Shown here piece after piece: positions 1 to 7,521 of a DNA stretch of 12,233 nucleotides. The translations under genes were made by a program, and so were the position numbers. Source of the DNA: Aquabacterium sp. (GTDB taxonomy: Bacteria > Pseudomonadota > Gammaproteobacteria > Burkholderiales > Burkholderiaceae_C); contig JAURXG010000246.1 in NCBI GenBank assembly GCA_030654555.1, positions 1 to 12,233 of the forward strand. The letters run 5' to 3'. Positions within the stretch are counted from its first letter, which is position 1. Each line of letters starts with the position of its first letter. Below the pieces are notes generated by a model. That model was given only the letters and a program-made list of their open reading frames with translations, made no database searches and was not told the origin of the DNA.

Positions 1-89
1 CCGACTGCGCCGCCGCGGTGCCGCGGCCACCGGCCTTTGTGCCGCCGGGTGGCGTGGTGGTGCTGCCCGCGCCGGGGGCGTCGCGATGA
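1..89 (+). CDS. C-terminal tail of an unidentified upstream gene (partial)
   Basis: The frame beginning at base 3 is open from the window edge to a TGA at 87-89, giving 28 visible residues with a proline-, valine- and alanine-rich end (…VPPGGVVVLPAPGASR). Every third position but one is G or C, as expected for coding DNA in this genome. Its TGA overlaps the ATG of the next gene in an ATGA, so it probably belongs to the same operon as the ABC exporter. Too little is visible to name it. The low-complexity tail suggests a disordered end. The main doubt is that GC-rich DNA can stay open by chance over such a short distance. Confidence 0.5.
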   Translation, partial: DCAAAVPRPPAFVPPGGVVVLPAPGASR

Positions 90-865
90 TCGAGGTGCAG
101 GGCCTGGCCAAGCGCTTCGTGCAGGGCCGCGGGCGTGCGCGGCGGGAGGTGGCGGCGGTGCAGTCGGTCAGCTTCACCGCGGCCGATGGCTGCATCACCG
201 GCTTGCTGGGCCCCAACGGCGCCGGCAAGACCACCACGCTGCGCATGATCGCCGGGCTGGTGGTGCCCGATGCCGGGCGCATCACCGTGGATGGCATCGA
301 CGTGGCGCGCCAGCCGCAGGCCGCGCAGGCCCGGCTGGGCGTGCTGTCGGACGCCCGCGGGCTGTATCCGCGGCTGACGGCGCGCGAGAACATCGTCTAC
401 TACGGCCGGCTGCATGGCCTGAGCCGCGGCGCGGCCGAGGCACGCGCCACGCTGCTGGCCGGCATGCTGGAGATGCAGCCGCTGATGGACCGCCGCACCG
501 AAGGCTTCAGCCAGGGCGAGCGCATGAAGACCGCCTTGGCGCGCGCGCTGGTGCACGACCCGTCGCACATCATCCTGGACGAACCCACCAACGGCCTGGA
601 CGTGCTGGCCACGCGCAGCCTGCGCGAGGCGCTGCGCCGCTTGCGCGACGAGCAGCGCAAGTGCATCGTCTTTTCCACCCACATCATGCAGGAGGTGGAG
701 CGGCTGTGCGACCAGGTGGTGGTGGTCGCCGGCGGCCGCACGGTGGCCGAGGGCAGCGTGCCGCAGTTGCTGGCGCGCACCGGCCACGCGGATTTCGAGG
801 CCTGCTTCGTGCAGCTGGCGTTTGGCGCTGCAGCGGACCGCGCGGCCTTGGGCGGGGCCGCATGA
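86..865 (+). CDS. natA: ABC transporter ATP-binding protein, NatA-like
   Basis: This 259-residue protein is the ATPase subunit of an ABC-2 type exporter and hydrolyses ATP at the inner face of the membrane. The nucleotide-binding motifs are complete and in order: Walker A GPNGAGKTT (residues 42-50), signature FSQGE (141-145), Walker B IILDEP (162-167) with a following D-loop, and the switch histidine H199 in FSTHIMQE. The Q-loop region reads VLSDARGLYPRLTARENI, the form typical of NatA-like ATPases, in place of the usual glutamine. The start ATG overlaps the preceding TGA and the stop overlaps the permease ATG, so expression is translationally coupled. NatA of Bacillus is part of a sodium exporter; the true substrate here cannot be read from sequence, and the symbol reflects family resemblance. 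Confidence 0.9.
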   Translation: MIEVQGLAKRFVQGRGRARREVAAVQSVSFTAADGCITGLLGPNGAGKTTTLRMIAGLVVPDAGRITVDGIDVARQPQAAQARLGVLSDARGLYPRLTARENIVYYGRLHGLSRGAAEARATLLAGMLEMQPLMDRRTEGFSQGERMKTALARALVHDPSHIILDEPTNGLDVLATRSLREALRRLRDEQRKCIVFSTHIMQEVERLCDQVVVVAGGRTVAEGSVPQLLARTGHADFEACFVQLAFGAAADRAALGGAA

Positions 866-2052
866 AGGCGCCGAGCCGTGGTGCCAGCCTGGCCGCCGCC
901 TGGCAGGTCTTCCGCAAGGAGCTGATCGACGCGCTGCGCGATCGCCGCACGCTGCTGATGGTGCTGCTGTCGTCGGTGGCCATCGGGCCGCTGCTGCTGG
1001 TGGCGCTGTCGGCGCTGGTGGCCGATTTCGAGGCGCGCGCCGAGGCGCGCGAGCTGTACGCGGTGGGGCTGGAGGCCGCGCCCACGCTGCGCAACTACAT
1101 CGAGCGCCAGGCCTGGCAGATCCACCCGGCGCCGGCCGACCACGAGGCCGCGCTGGTCAAGCGCAGCTTCGGCCATGCGGTGCTGGTGGTGCCGGCCGGG
1201 TTCGAGCGCGACCTGGCCGAGGGCCTGGTGCCGCGGCTGGTGCTGGTCACCGCCAGCGCCAACCAGCGTGCCCAGGGCAGCGCCAGCAGCGTGTCGCGGC
1301 TGCTGCAGGGCTTCAGTCAGGAGCAGGCCAGCCTGCGCCTGGTGATGCGCGGCGTCGGGCCGGCGTTGCTGCAGCCGGTGGCCGTCGACGAGCACGACCT
1401 GGCCGATCCACGCGCCCGCGCGGCGCAGTTCACCCGGCTGCTGCCGTTCTTCGTGCTGATGGCCGTGCTCTACGGCGCGCTGCATGCGGCGCTGGACACC
1501 ACCGCCGGCGAGCGCGAACGCGGCTCGTTGGAGCCGCTGCTGATGACGCCGGTGCCGCGGGTGGCGCTGGTGCTGGGCAAGTGGGGCGCGGTGGCCAGCG
1601 TGGGCATGGGCGTGGCGGTGCTGTCGTGCTTCAGCTTCCTGCCCGGGCAATGGCTGCTGCGCAGCGAGACGCTGTCGGCGATGTTCCAGTTCGGCTGGTC
1701 CGAGGCGCTGCAGTTCCTGGCGCTGCTGCTGCCGCTGGCCGCGCTGCTGTCGGCGCTGCTGATGGCGGTGGCCATCCGCTGCAGGAGCTTCAAGGAGGCG
1801 CAGGCCAATACCACCGTGGTGGTGCTGGCGGTGTCGCTGCTGCCGATGGTCACCGCCTTCAACCAGGGCGGCGAGCAGCCCTGGCACCTGTGGACGCCGG
1901 CGCTGGCGCAGATCACGCTGATGCAGCGGGTGCTCGAGGGCGAGGCGCTGGGCGCGGCCGACCTGGCGCTGCCGCTGGCGGTGGCGCTGGCGGGCAGCGC
2001 GCTGTGCCTGGCCTACGTGGCGCGGCAGCTGCGCGCCGCGGCCCTGAAGTGA
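862..2052 (+). CDS. natB: ABC-2 type transporter permease, NatB-like
   Basis: This 396-residue protein is the membrane subunit partnering the ATPase before it; its ATG sits in the ATGA overlap at 862-865. The N-terminus has a short cytoplasmic helix (WQVFRKELIDALRDRRTLL) leading into a first membrane segment at about residues 31-54. A large, probably extracytoplasmic domain of about 150 residues follows, then a cluster of about five membrane segments from about residue 190 to the end. The motif ERERGSLEPLLMTPVPR after the second membrane segment is characteristic of ABC-2 permeases (NatB/CcmB-like ABC2_membrane_3 family) and is thought to contact the ATPase. It ends five bases before the stop of the convergent gene, with no terminator hairpin visible between them. 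The substrate is unknown. Confidence 0.88.
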   Translation: MKAPSRGASLAAAWQVFRKELIDALRDRRTLLMVLLSSVAIGPLLLVALSALVADFEARAEARELYAVGLEAAPTLRNYIERQAWQIHPAPADHEAALVKRSFGHAVLVVPAGFERDLAEGLVPRLVLVTASANQRAQGSASSVSRLLQGFSQEQASLRLVMRGVGPALLQPVAVDEHDLADPRARAAQFTRLLPFFVLMAVLYGALHAALDTTAGERERGSLEPLLMTPVPRVALVLGKWGAVASVGMGVAVLSCFSFLPGQWLLRSETLSAMFQFGWSEALQFLALLLPLAALLSALLMAVAIRCRSFKEAQANTTVVVLAVSLLPMVTAFNQGGEQPWHLWTPALAQITLMQRVLEGEALGAADLALPLAVALAGSALCLAYVARQLRAAALK

Positions 2053-2057
2053 GCCGG

Positions 2058-2402
2058 CTACTGCAGCAGGCTGGCCGCCACCGGCGCCGCATGCGCTGCC
2101 AGCGTGCCGAAGGCGGCCTGGTTGGCCGGGCTGGGCGCGGCCACGCAGACGGTGCCGCAGAGCGCGCGCTCCACCTCGTGTTGCCAGGGCAGGCCATGCA
2201 CGATGCAGTTGATGTGGCGCGCCGACTCGAAGGCCGTCAGCGCCTCGCCCTCGTGGCCCACCAGCCGCAGGTTGGTCACCACCGCCATCGGATCGGCCAT
2301 CGCCACCACGCCGCGGGTCAGTTGCACCCAGTCCCAGGCCAGGCCCACGTCACCCTCGTCGCCATGCCAGGCCCAGATGGTTTGGCCCACGGTGCGGAAC
2401 AT
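2058..2402 (-). CDS. Hypothetical protein, about 114 residues
   Basis: The protein reads MFRTVGQTIWAWHGDEGDVG at its start and is rich in tryptophan and valine, with a single Ala-rich C-terminal stretch ending at TAG. No family was recognised, and no signal peptide, membrane segment or metal motif is obvious; two cysteines (C82, C86) are close together. Third-position GC is high throughout. I chose the ATG at 2402 because the DNA just upstream turns AT-rich with codons unlike its neighbours. An in-frame ATG at 2444 would add 14 residues, and the frame stays open back to 2600. None of these starts has a clear Shine-Dalgarno sequence. It converges on natB and diverges from the LuxR regulator, so it could be a target of that regulator; that is only an inference from position. 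Confidence 0.6.
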   Translation of the reverse strand: MFRTVGQTIWAWHGDEGDVGLAWDWVQLTRGVVAMADPMAVVTNLRLVGHEGEALTAFESARHINCIVHGLPWQHEVERALCGTVCVAAPSPANQAAFGTLAAHAAPVAASLLQ

Positions 2403-2653
2403 GGCGTCGCCAGGATTGATAATTTGTGTACCCAGGTGATGCATGCGCAACGGGATTTGTTTTCCAACCTGCCACAATAATGTCGGCCAGGCATGCAAAG
2501 TCCAGGGAGGGCATTGTTGGAGCGTGGAGTTCATGGACATCACCGTGATAGTTACAGATAGGTCGCCAAGTTTTCGGCAACCGTCATCAAATGAAAACAT
2601 GTAAACCCTTGCAGGGCGGGTGCACGGAGGCCGACAGACGCTGATCCGTTGGC
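2403..2653. promoter_or_regulatory. Divergent intergenic region between hypothetical gene and luxR
   Basis: This 250-base stretch is clearly lower in GC than the genes around it and should hold the promoters for the minus-strand hypothetical gene and for luxR. A perfect 11-bp dyad, ATCACCGTGAT, lies at 2539-2549. An AT-rich tract at 2418-2427 could supply a -10 element for the minus-strand gene. A GGAGG at 2626-2630 looks like a ribosome binding site but is too far (23 bases) from the luxR ATG, and an in-frame TGA at 2642-2644 rules out an earlier luxR start. No convincing -35/-10 pair was found for luxR. Confidence 0.45.
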
Positions 2654-3367
2654 ATGCTGCAAGGTGGATTCACTTCGATTCTTCAGGCGGGCAGTCGCGA
2701 CGACTTCCGCCAGGAAGTCGTGCGCTTCACGCAAAGCCTCGGCTTCAATACCGTGTCGGCGATGGCGGTGATGGACTATTCGGTCGGCCGCTCGGAGTTC
2801 GTGTCGATCGACAACGCGCCCGAAGGTTATGCCGAGGCCATCAACGACGTGCCCAGCATGCGGCGCGATCCGGTGATGCAGCATTGCCGCAAGCACTCGG
2901 TGCCCATCATCTGGGATCAGGCCACCTACACCAGCCAGGGGCTGGGTGAGCTCTGGGAAGAGCAGGCCCGCTTCGGCTACCGCACCGGCATCGCGATGGC
3001 CTTGCATCTGCCTGAGGGCCGCCACTTCGCCATGGGCGTTGAGCGCGACCAGCCGCTGCCCTCCGATGGCGGCGAGCTGACGCGGCTGGTGGCCGATCTG
3101 CAGCTGTTCGCGGTGCATGCGCAGGACGCCGCGATGCGGGTGCTGTCGCCGGCGGCGACGATGGGCGACCGGCCTTCGCTCACCCCGCGTGAACTGGAGG
3201 CCCTGCGCTGGACGATGGAGGGCAAGACCGCGTGGGAGGTGGGTGCCATCCTGGGCATCAGCGAGCGCACCGCGGTGCTGCATGTCAACAACGCCATGCA
3301 CAAGCTCGACTGCGCGAGCAAGCACCAAGCGGTTCTCAAGGCCTTGCGGCTGGGGCTGATCAGCTGA
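2654..3367 (+). CDS. LuxR-family regulator with autoinducer-binding domain (LuxR solo)
   Basis: This 237-residue protein has the two-domain plan of quorum-sensing LuxR regulators. An N-terminal ligand-binding domain (about residues 15-160) is joined to a C-terminal GerE-type helix-turn-helix (about 174-235: SLTPRELEALRWTMEGKTAWEVGAIL, then the recognition-helix region ERTAVLHVNNAMHKL). Aligned by eye to TraR/LasR, the DP pair (D72-P73), the ligand-pocket tryptophan (W87) and the following glycine (G112) are kept. The positions of TraR W57 and Y61 are Y59 and I63, so the pocket may bind a ligand other than a typical acyl-homoserine lactone. No luxI homologue lies nearby, so it is a LuxR solo within this window. 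The ATG at 2654 is the first possible start after an in-frame stop, but its ribosome binding site is weak. Immediately downstream are an operator-like inverted repeat and a tiny ORF. Confidence 0.9.
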   Translation: MLQGGFTSILQAGSRDDFRQEVVRFTQSLGFNTVSAMAVMDYSVGRSEFVSIDNAPEGYAEAINDVPSMRRDPVMQHCRKHSVPIIWDQATYTSQGLGELWEEQARFGYRTGIAMALHLPEGRHFAMGVERDQPLPSDGGELTRLVADLQLFAVHAQDAAMRVLSPAATMGDRPSLTPRELEALRWTMEGKTAWEVGAILGISERTAVLHVNNAMHKLDCASKHQAVLKALRLGLIS

Positions 3368-3433
3368 ACTGCGCGCGGGCAACGTTGGGGCGTTGCATCC
3401 CCTGTAAGAGTTGACAGTACCGCATGGTGGAGG

Positions 3434-3459
3434 GCGCTGGTGAAATACTTCACAAGCGC
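3434..3459. promoter_or_regulatory. 26-bp inverted repeat, likely operator (lux-box-like)
   Basis: The arms GCGCTGGTGAA (3434-3444) and TTCACAAGCGC (3449-3459) are inverted copies with one mismatched pair, around the centre ATAC. Overall 24 of 26 positions are symmetric. The site lies 66 bases after the luxR stop and its centre is about 52 bases before the ATG of the 18-residue ORF. LuxR-type proteins bind dyads of roughly 20 bp placed just upstream of or over the -35 of their target promoters, and a possible -10 (TAACTT, 3473-3478) lies at a suitable distance downstream. The sequence does not match the classical acyl-homoserine-lactone lux box closely. The identity of the binding protein is inferred from position alone. 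Confidence 0.6.
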
Positions 3460-3498
3460 TGGGACAGGCGCCTAACTTCAAACCCTAGGAGAAGCCTC

Positions 3499-3555
3499 AT
3501 GCAAGCCACCCACCAAACCCAGACCACCACCCTGCTGCCCCGCAACGGCTGGTAA
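3499..3555 (+). CDS. Tiny ORF (18 residues), possible signalling or leader peptide
   Basis: The peptide is MQATHQTQTTTLLPRNGW. An AGGAG at 3487-3491 lies seven bases before the ATG, the best Shine-Dalgarno match among the genes around it, which argues for real translation. Five of 18 residues are threonine, all ACC, and the last sense codon is the only tryptophan, directly before TAA. There is no signal peptide. After the TAA the same frame stays open for 33 more codons to a TGA at 3655-3657, with high third-position GC and three tryptophans, so this could also be a longer gene broken by one stop. The RNA after the ORF can fold (ACGGC 3545-3549 with GCCGT 3577-3581, enclosing CCC/GGG) and then meets a terminator at 3657-3683. 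No plus-strand gene follows, so it is not an attenuator of a downstream operon. Function unknown. Confidence 0.45.
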   Translation: MQATHQTQTTTLLPRNGW

Positions 3556-3656
3556 AACGATATCCCCTTGGGGCGGGCCGTGCATGTGCGCGGCTGGCCT
3601 TGGCGGCGCAAGCCACGCAGGACCTGGTTCCCGCAGATGGTTTTCACCGCACCATG

Positions 3657-3683
3657 AAAAAGGCCCGCTGCAAGCGGGCCTTT
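3657..3683. terminator. Bidirectional intrinsic terminator
   Basis: The stem GGCCCGCT (3662-3669) pairs with AGCGGGCC (3673-3680) across a three-base loop and can be extended by the flanking A and T runs. On the minus strand the hairpin is followed by TTTTT, a good terminator 30 bases past the DUF2892 stop. On the plus strand it is followed by TTTGCTTT, a weaker but plausible terminator for the transcript carrying the tiny ORF. It separates the LuxR block from the Crp/Fnr block. Confidence 0.85.
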
Positions 3684-3712
3684 GCTTTGGGCGCGGCGCG
3701 GGGACGGTGCGC

Positions 3713-3907
3713 TCAACCCTTCTTTATCGGGCAGGTATTCATGCCCAGCAGCGGGTAGACCGGGCAGAAGCCGATCGCGCCGGTGAGCAGCGGCACCACG
3801 CCGATCCAGCCCCAGGCACCCACGGTGCCGGTGGCGGCCAGGCCGATCAGCACCAGGCCCGCGGTGATGCGAAGAATGCGGTCGATACCGCCGACATTGA
3901 GTTTCAT
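3713..3907 (-). CDS. DUF2892 (YgaP-like) inner membrane protein
   Basis: This 64-residue protein matches the compact DUF2892 pattern. It opens MKLNVGGIDRILRITAG, continues with a hydrophobic helix at about residues 12-29 and a second at about 32-47, and ends with the typical tail GFCPVYPLLGMNTCPIKKG carrying cysteines C48 and C59. In YgaP this region is the membrane anchor of a rhodanese; here it stands alone, as it often does in proteobacteria. The start is secured by AGGAG eight bases before the ATG. It lies 86 bases downstream of the Crp/Fnr gene, on the same strand, with a Crp-type palindrome in the gap, so it is probably a direct target of that regulator. Its biochemical role is unknown. 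Confidence 0.9.
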   Translation of the reverse strand: MKLNVGGIDRILRITAGLVLIGLAATGTVGAWGWIGVVPLLTGAIGFCPVYPLLGMNTCPIKKG

Positions 3908-3978
3908 GGGGTGTGCTCCTGGTGGTGACCGGCGGCTTGCCGATGGGGCGTACTGTGCGCGGGTGGCGCGGGGCGGTC

Positions 3979-3994
3979 TGTGACCTGGGTCACC
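3979..3994 (-). promoter_or_regulatory. Crp/Fnr-type operator upstream of the DUF2892 gene
   Basis: TGTGA-N6-TCACC is a near-perfect match to the Crp consensus TGTGA-N6-TCACA. Its core GTGACC-TG-GGTCAC (3980-3993) is perfectly symmetric. Its centre lies about 80 bases upstream of the DUF2892 ATG. If the site activates from -41.5, transcription would start near 3945, and a CACAGT/ACAGTA tract at 3951-3957 sits where the -10 should be. It begins at the last base of the Crp/Fnr gene's stop codon. The palindrome is seen directly; binding by the adjacent regulator is inference. Confidence 0.65.
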
Positions 3995-4686
3995 TAGGCC
4001 GGTGCGTCCGGGGTGGTGCCCGCTGCCAGCGCCCGCAACGCTGCCGCGTCGAGGATCTCCACCCGTTCGCGCCCGATGGCCAACCAGCCGGCGCGCTCGA
4101 AGCGCTTGAGCAGTCGGGTGATGATCTCGCGCACGGTGCCCAGTTCGTCGGCCAAGGCCTGGTGCGTGCCGTGCACCACGCTGCCATGGCCCAGCAGCGT
4201 GCTGGCCAGGCGCTGGTCCAGCCGCTGGAAGGCCACGGCCTCGGCCAGCGACATCAGATCGGCCAGGCGATCGGCGAACATGCCGAAGACGAAGCGGCGA
4301 AAGCCGTCGACCGCGGTCCAGCGCTCGAACGCGACGGGTGAGAGCACCACCAGCTCGGTCGGCTGCACGGTGATGCCGTGGGCCATCAGCAGCGACCGGC
4401 CGAACAGGCAGGCGGTGGAGGCCACGCACAGCTCACCCGGTCCCACCCGGTACAGCTCGAGCGAGCGACCATTGGGCGTGCCACGCGCCACCCGCACCTC
4501 GCCCGACAACACCATCGGAAACCCGCGGCAGGGCGCGCCCTCGTCGAACAGCAGCTGGCCTTCGGGCACGCGCAGCGCCTGTGCATGCTCGGCCAACGTG
4601 GTGTCGCGCAGCGTGGCCGGCAGATCGGCCAGCGTCGGGTACAGCGGCAGCAGGCGTTGGGCCAGCAGGGATGGCGAGGCGGTCAT
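3994..4686 (-). CDS. Crp/Fnr-family transcriptional regulator
   Basis: This 230-residue cytoplasmic regulator has a cyclic-nucleotide-binding-type beta-roll at about residues 22-115 (LLFDEGAPCRGFPMVLSGEVRVAR; VGPGELC), a dimerisation helix at about 128-160 and a C-terminal winged helix (THQALADELGTVREIITRLLKRFERAGWL, 174-202). The recognition helix has E187, T190 and R191 in the E-x-x-S/T-R pattern used by Fnr to read TTGAT-type half sites. The N-terminal cysteine cluster of Fnr is missing (cysteines are only C53, C87, C93), so a 4Fe-4S oxygen sensor of the Fnr kind is unlikely and the signal is unknown. It diverges from the DUF2061 gene and precedes the DUF2892 gene. No clear Shine-Dalgarno is visible before the ATG. 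Confidence 0.88.
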   Translation of the reverse strand: MTASPSLLAQRLLPLYPTLADLPATLRDTTLAEHAQALRVPEGQLLFDEGAPCRGFPMVLSGEVRVARGTPNGRSLELYRVGPGELCVASTACLFGRSLLMAHGITVQPTELVVLSPVAFERWTAVDGFRRFVFGMFADRLADLMSLAEAVAFQRLDQRLASTLLGHGSVVHGTHQALADELGTVREIITRLLKRFERAGWLAIGRERVEILDAAALRALAAGTTPDAPA

Positions 4687-4723
4687 CGGGGGACGGCGGT
4701 GGGTTGCCTCAGTGTATGGCGCC

Positions 4724-4768
4724 GATAAATACTATCGATTTGATGTAATCAATAGCCAAAGTCAAAAT
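4724..4768. promoter_or_regulatory. Divergent overlapping promoters with a shared Fnr-like dyad
   Basis: The dyad TTGAT-GTA-ATCAA occupies 4740-4752 in an AT-rich island. On the plus strand TTGATG (4740-4745), 17 bases, CAAAAT (4763-4768) form a fair promoter for the DUF2061 gene. On the minus strand TTGATT (from AATCAA at 4747-4752), 17 bases, TTTATC (4729-4724) form a fair promoter for the Crp/Fnr gene. Both -35 elements therefore lie inside the dyad, so a bound protein should affect both genes, most simply as a repressor. The spacer is three bases, not the four of a standard Fnr site, so the match is imperfect. Confidence 0.55.
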
Positions 4769-4802
4769 GCACCCCAGTGTGATGACAACAGGAGTGTGGG
4801 CC

Positions 4803-5012
4803 ATGGCCAAATCGGCAAGTTTCGGTGTGATGCACCTGGGCATCGCGTTCGGCGTCACCTACGCGCTGACCGGCAACCTGGCGGTGGCCGGCGCCGTCAC
4901 CGTGGTGGAGCCGGTGTGCAACACGGTGGCGCACTATTTCTTCGATCGCTGGTGGGAGGCGCGGCATGCACGCGGCGCAGCAGCGGCCACCGCGCTGGCT
5001 GCGGCGGGCTGA
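4803..5012 (+). CDS. DUF2061 small membrane protein
   Basis: This 69-residue protein matches the DUF2061 pattern. It starts MAKSASFGVMHLGIAFGVTY, continues with a hydrophobic stretch ALTGNLAVAGAVTVVEP that includes the conserved glutamate-proline, then VCNTVAHYFFDRWWEARH, and closes with an Ala-rich tail. One or two membrane segments span about residues 8-38. An AGGAG at 4790-4794, eight bases before the ATG, fixes the start; an upstream in-frame ATG at 4767 lies in the predicted -10 and is unlikely. It diverges from the Crp/Fnr gene and shares its promoter region. The family's function is not known; co-location with DUF2892 suggests a joint membrane or redox-stress role, which is inference. 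Confidence 0.85.
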   Translation: MAKSASFGVMHLGIAFGVTYALTGNLAVAGAVTVVEPVCNTVAHYFFDRWWEARHARGAAAATALAAAG

Positions 5013-5062
5013 GGGGCGGTGTGGCAGGGGGGCGTTTGAGCGGTTGACGCCGTGCCGCCAGG

Positions 5063-5374
5063 TCAGGGCGCCGTCTGGGCTTCCAGCCGCGCCAACCACC
5101 GCATCGCCTGCTCGCGACTGCTGCCGCACATGTCCGGCGCGGGCTGCAGCGAGCCGCACACCGCCGGCCGCTCGGGGCGGCCGAACAAGCGGCAGCGCGA
5201 CGCTGCGTCGAGTTGCACGCAGGCCACGCCCGCAGGTTTGCCCAGCGGCATGCCCGGGATGGGCGTGCTGATCGACGGCGCGATGCAGCAGGCGGCACAG
5301 CCCGGCCGGCAGGCGGGTGCGGTGGTGCCGGTGGTTGCTGGCGGTGGCGGGGTGGTGGTCACGGGCTGCATCAT
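5063..5374 (-). CDS. YkgJ-family cysteine cluster protein
   Basis: This protein of about 103 residues carries eight cysteines in the YkgJ arrangement: C22, C26, C29 and C30 (CRPGCAACC), then C52, C61, C73 and C83. Family text such as APSISTPIPGMPLGKPAGVACVQLD, CRLFGRPERPAVC and the C-terminal EQAMRWLARLE is also recognisable. Members are believed to bind zinc or an iron-sulphur cluster; the function is unknown. It is cytoplasmic, with no signal peptide. The start is taken at the first of two adjacent ATG codons (5374 or 5371); an upstream TTG at 5410 is unlikely. No Shine-Dalgarno is clear. It converges on the DUF2061 gene (50-base gap, no terminator hairpin seen) and diverges from mnmG. Confidence 0.85.
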   Translation of the reverse strand: MMQPVTTTPPPPATTGTTAPACRPGCAACCIAPSISTPIPGMPLGKPAGVACVQLDAASRCRLFGRPERPAVCGSLQPAPDMCGSSREQAMRWLARLEAQTAP

Positions 5375-5426
5375 CGTCGACCCAAGGACATCGCACCGTG
5401 CACTGCCCAAGGCCGGCCAGGGTTTT

Positions 5427-5432
5427 TACAAT
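5427..5432 (+). promoter_or_regulatory. Likely -10 element of the mnmG promoter
   Basis: TACAAT, preceded by a run of T, differs from the sigma-70 consensus at one base. The region where a -35 is expected (about 5404-5409) has no good match. Transcription would begin near 5438, leaving a leader of about 44 bases before the GTG start. This also argues against the in-frame ATG at 5431, which overlaps the element. Confidence 0.5.
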
Positions 5433-5481
5433 GCAGCCCTGCCCACCGCTTGTCGGCGCCTGCCTGCGTCGATCCTCCACC

Positions 5482-7510
<2,029 letters not shown>

Positions 7511-7521
<11 letters not shown>

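Noticed and set aside
400..1887. Long antisense open frame (495 codons) opposite natA/natB
   Set aside because: Its product is a His/Gln/Arg-rich low-complexity string typical of the complement of GC-rich genes; natA and natB have full family motifs on the other strand.
822..2480. Plus-strand 552-codon frame overlapping natB
   Set aside because: Ala/Gly/Arg-rich shadow of natB in another frame, with no domains.
3411..3416. Perfect TTGACA as -35 for the tiny ORF
   Set aside because: No acceptable -10 lies 16-18 bases downstream (GCGCTG there), so it is not supported as a promoter. TAACTT further down, behind the dyad, fits better.
2552..3481. Antisense 309-codon frame over luxR
   Set aside because: Shadow of luxR; His/Arg-rich with no recognisable motifs.
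3499..3555. Tiny ORF as a trp or thr operon leader peptide
   Set aside because: One Trp only, no Ile run, and no plus-strand biosynthetic gene after the terminator; the next gene is on the other strand.
3499..3712. Remnant of a luxI gene after luxR
   Set aside because: No LuxI motif could be found in any frame of this stretch, which is also too short.
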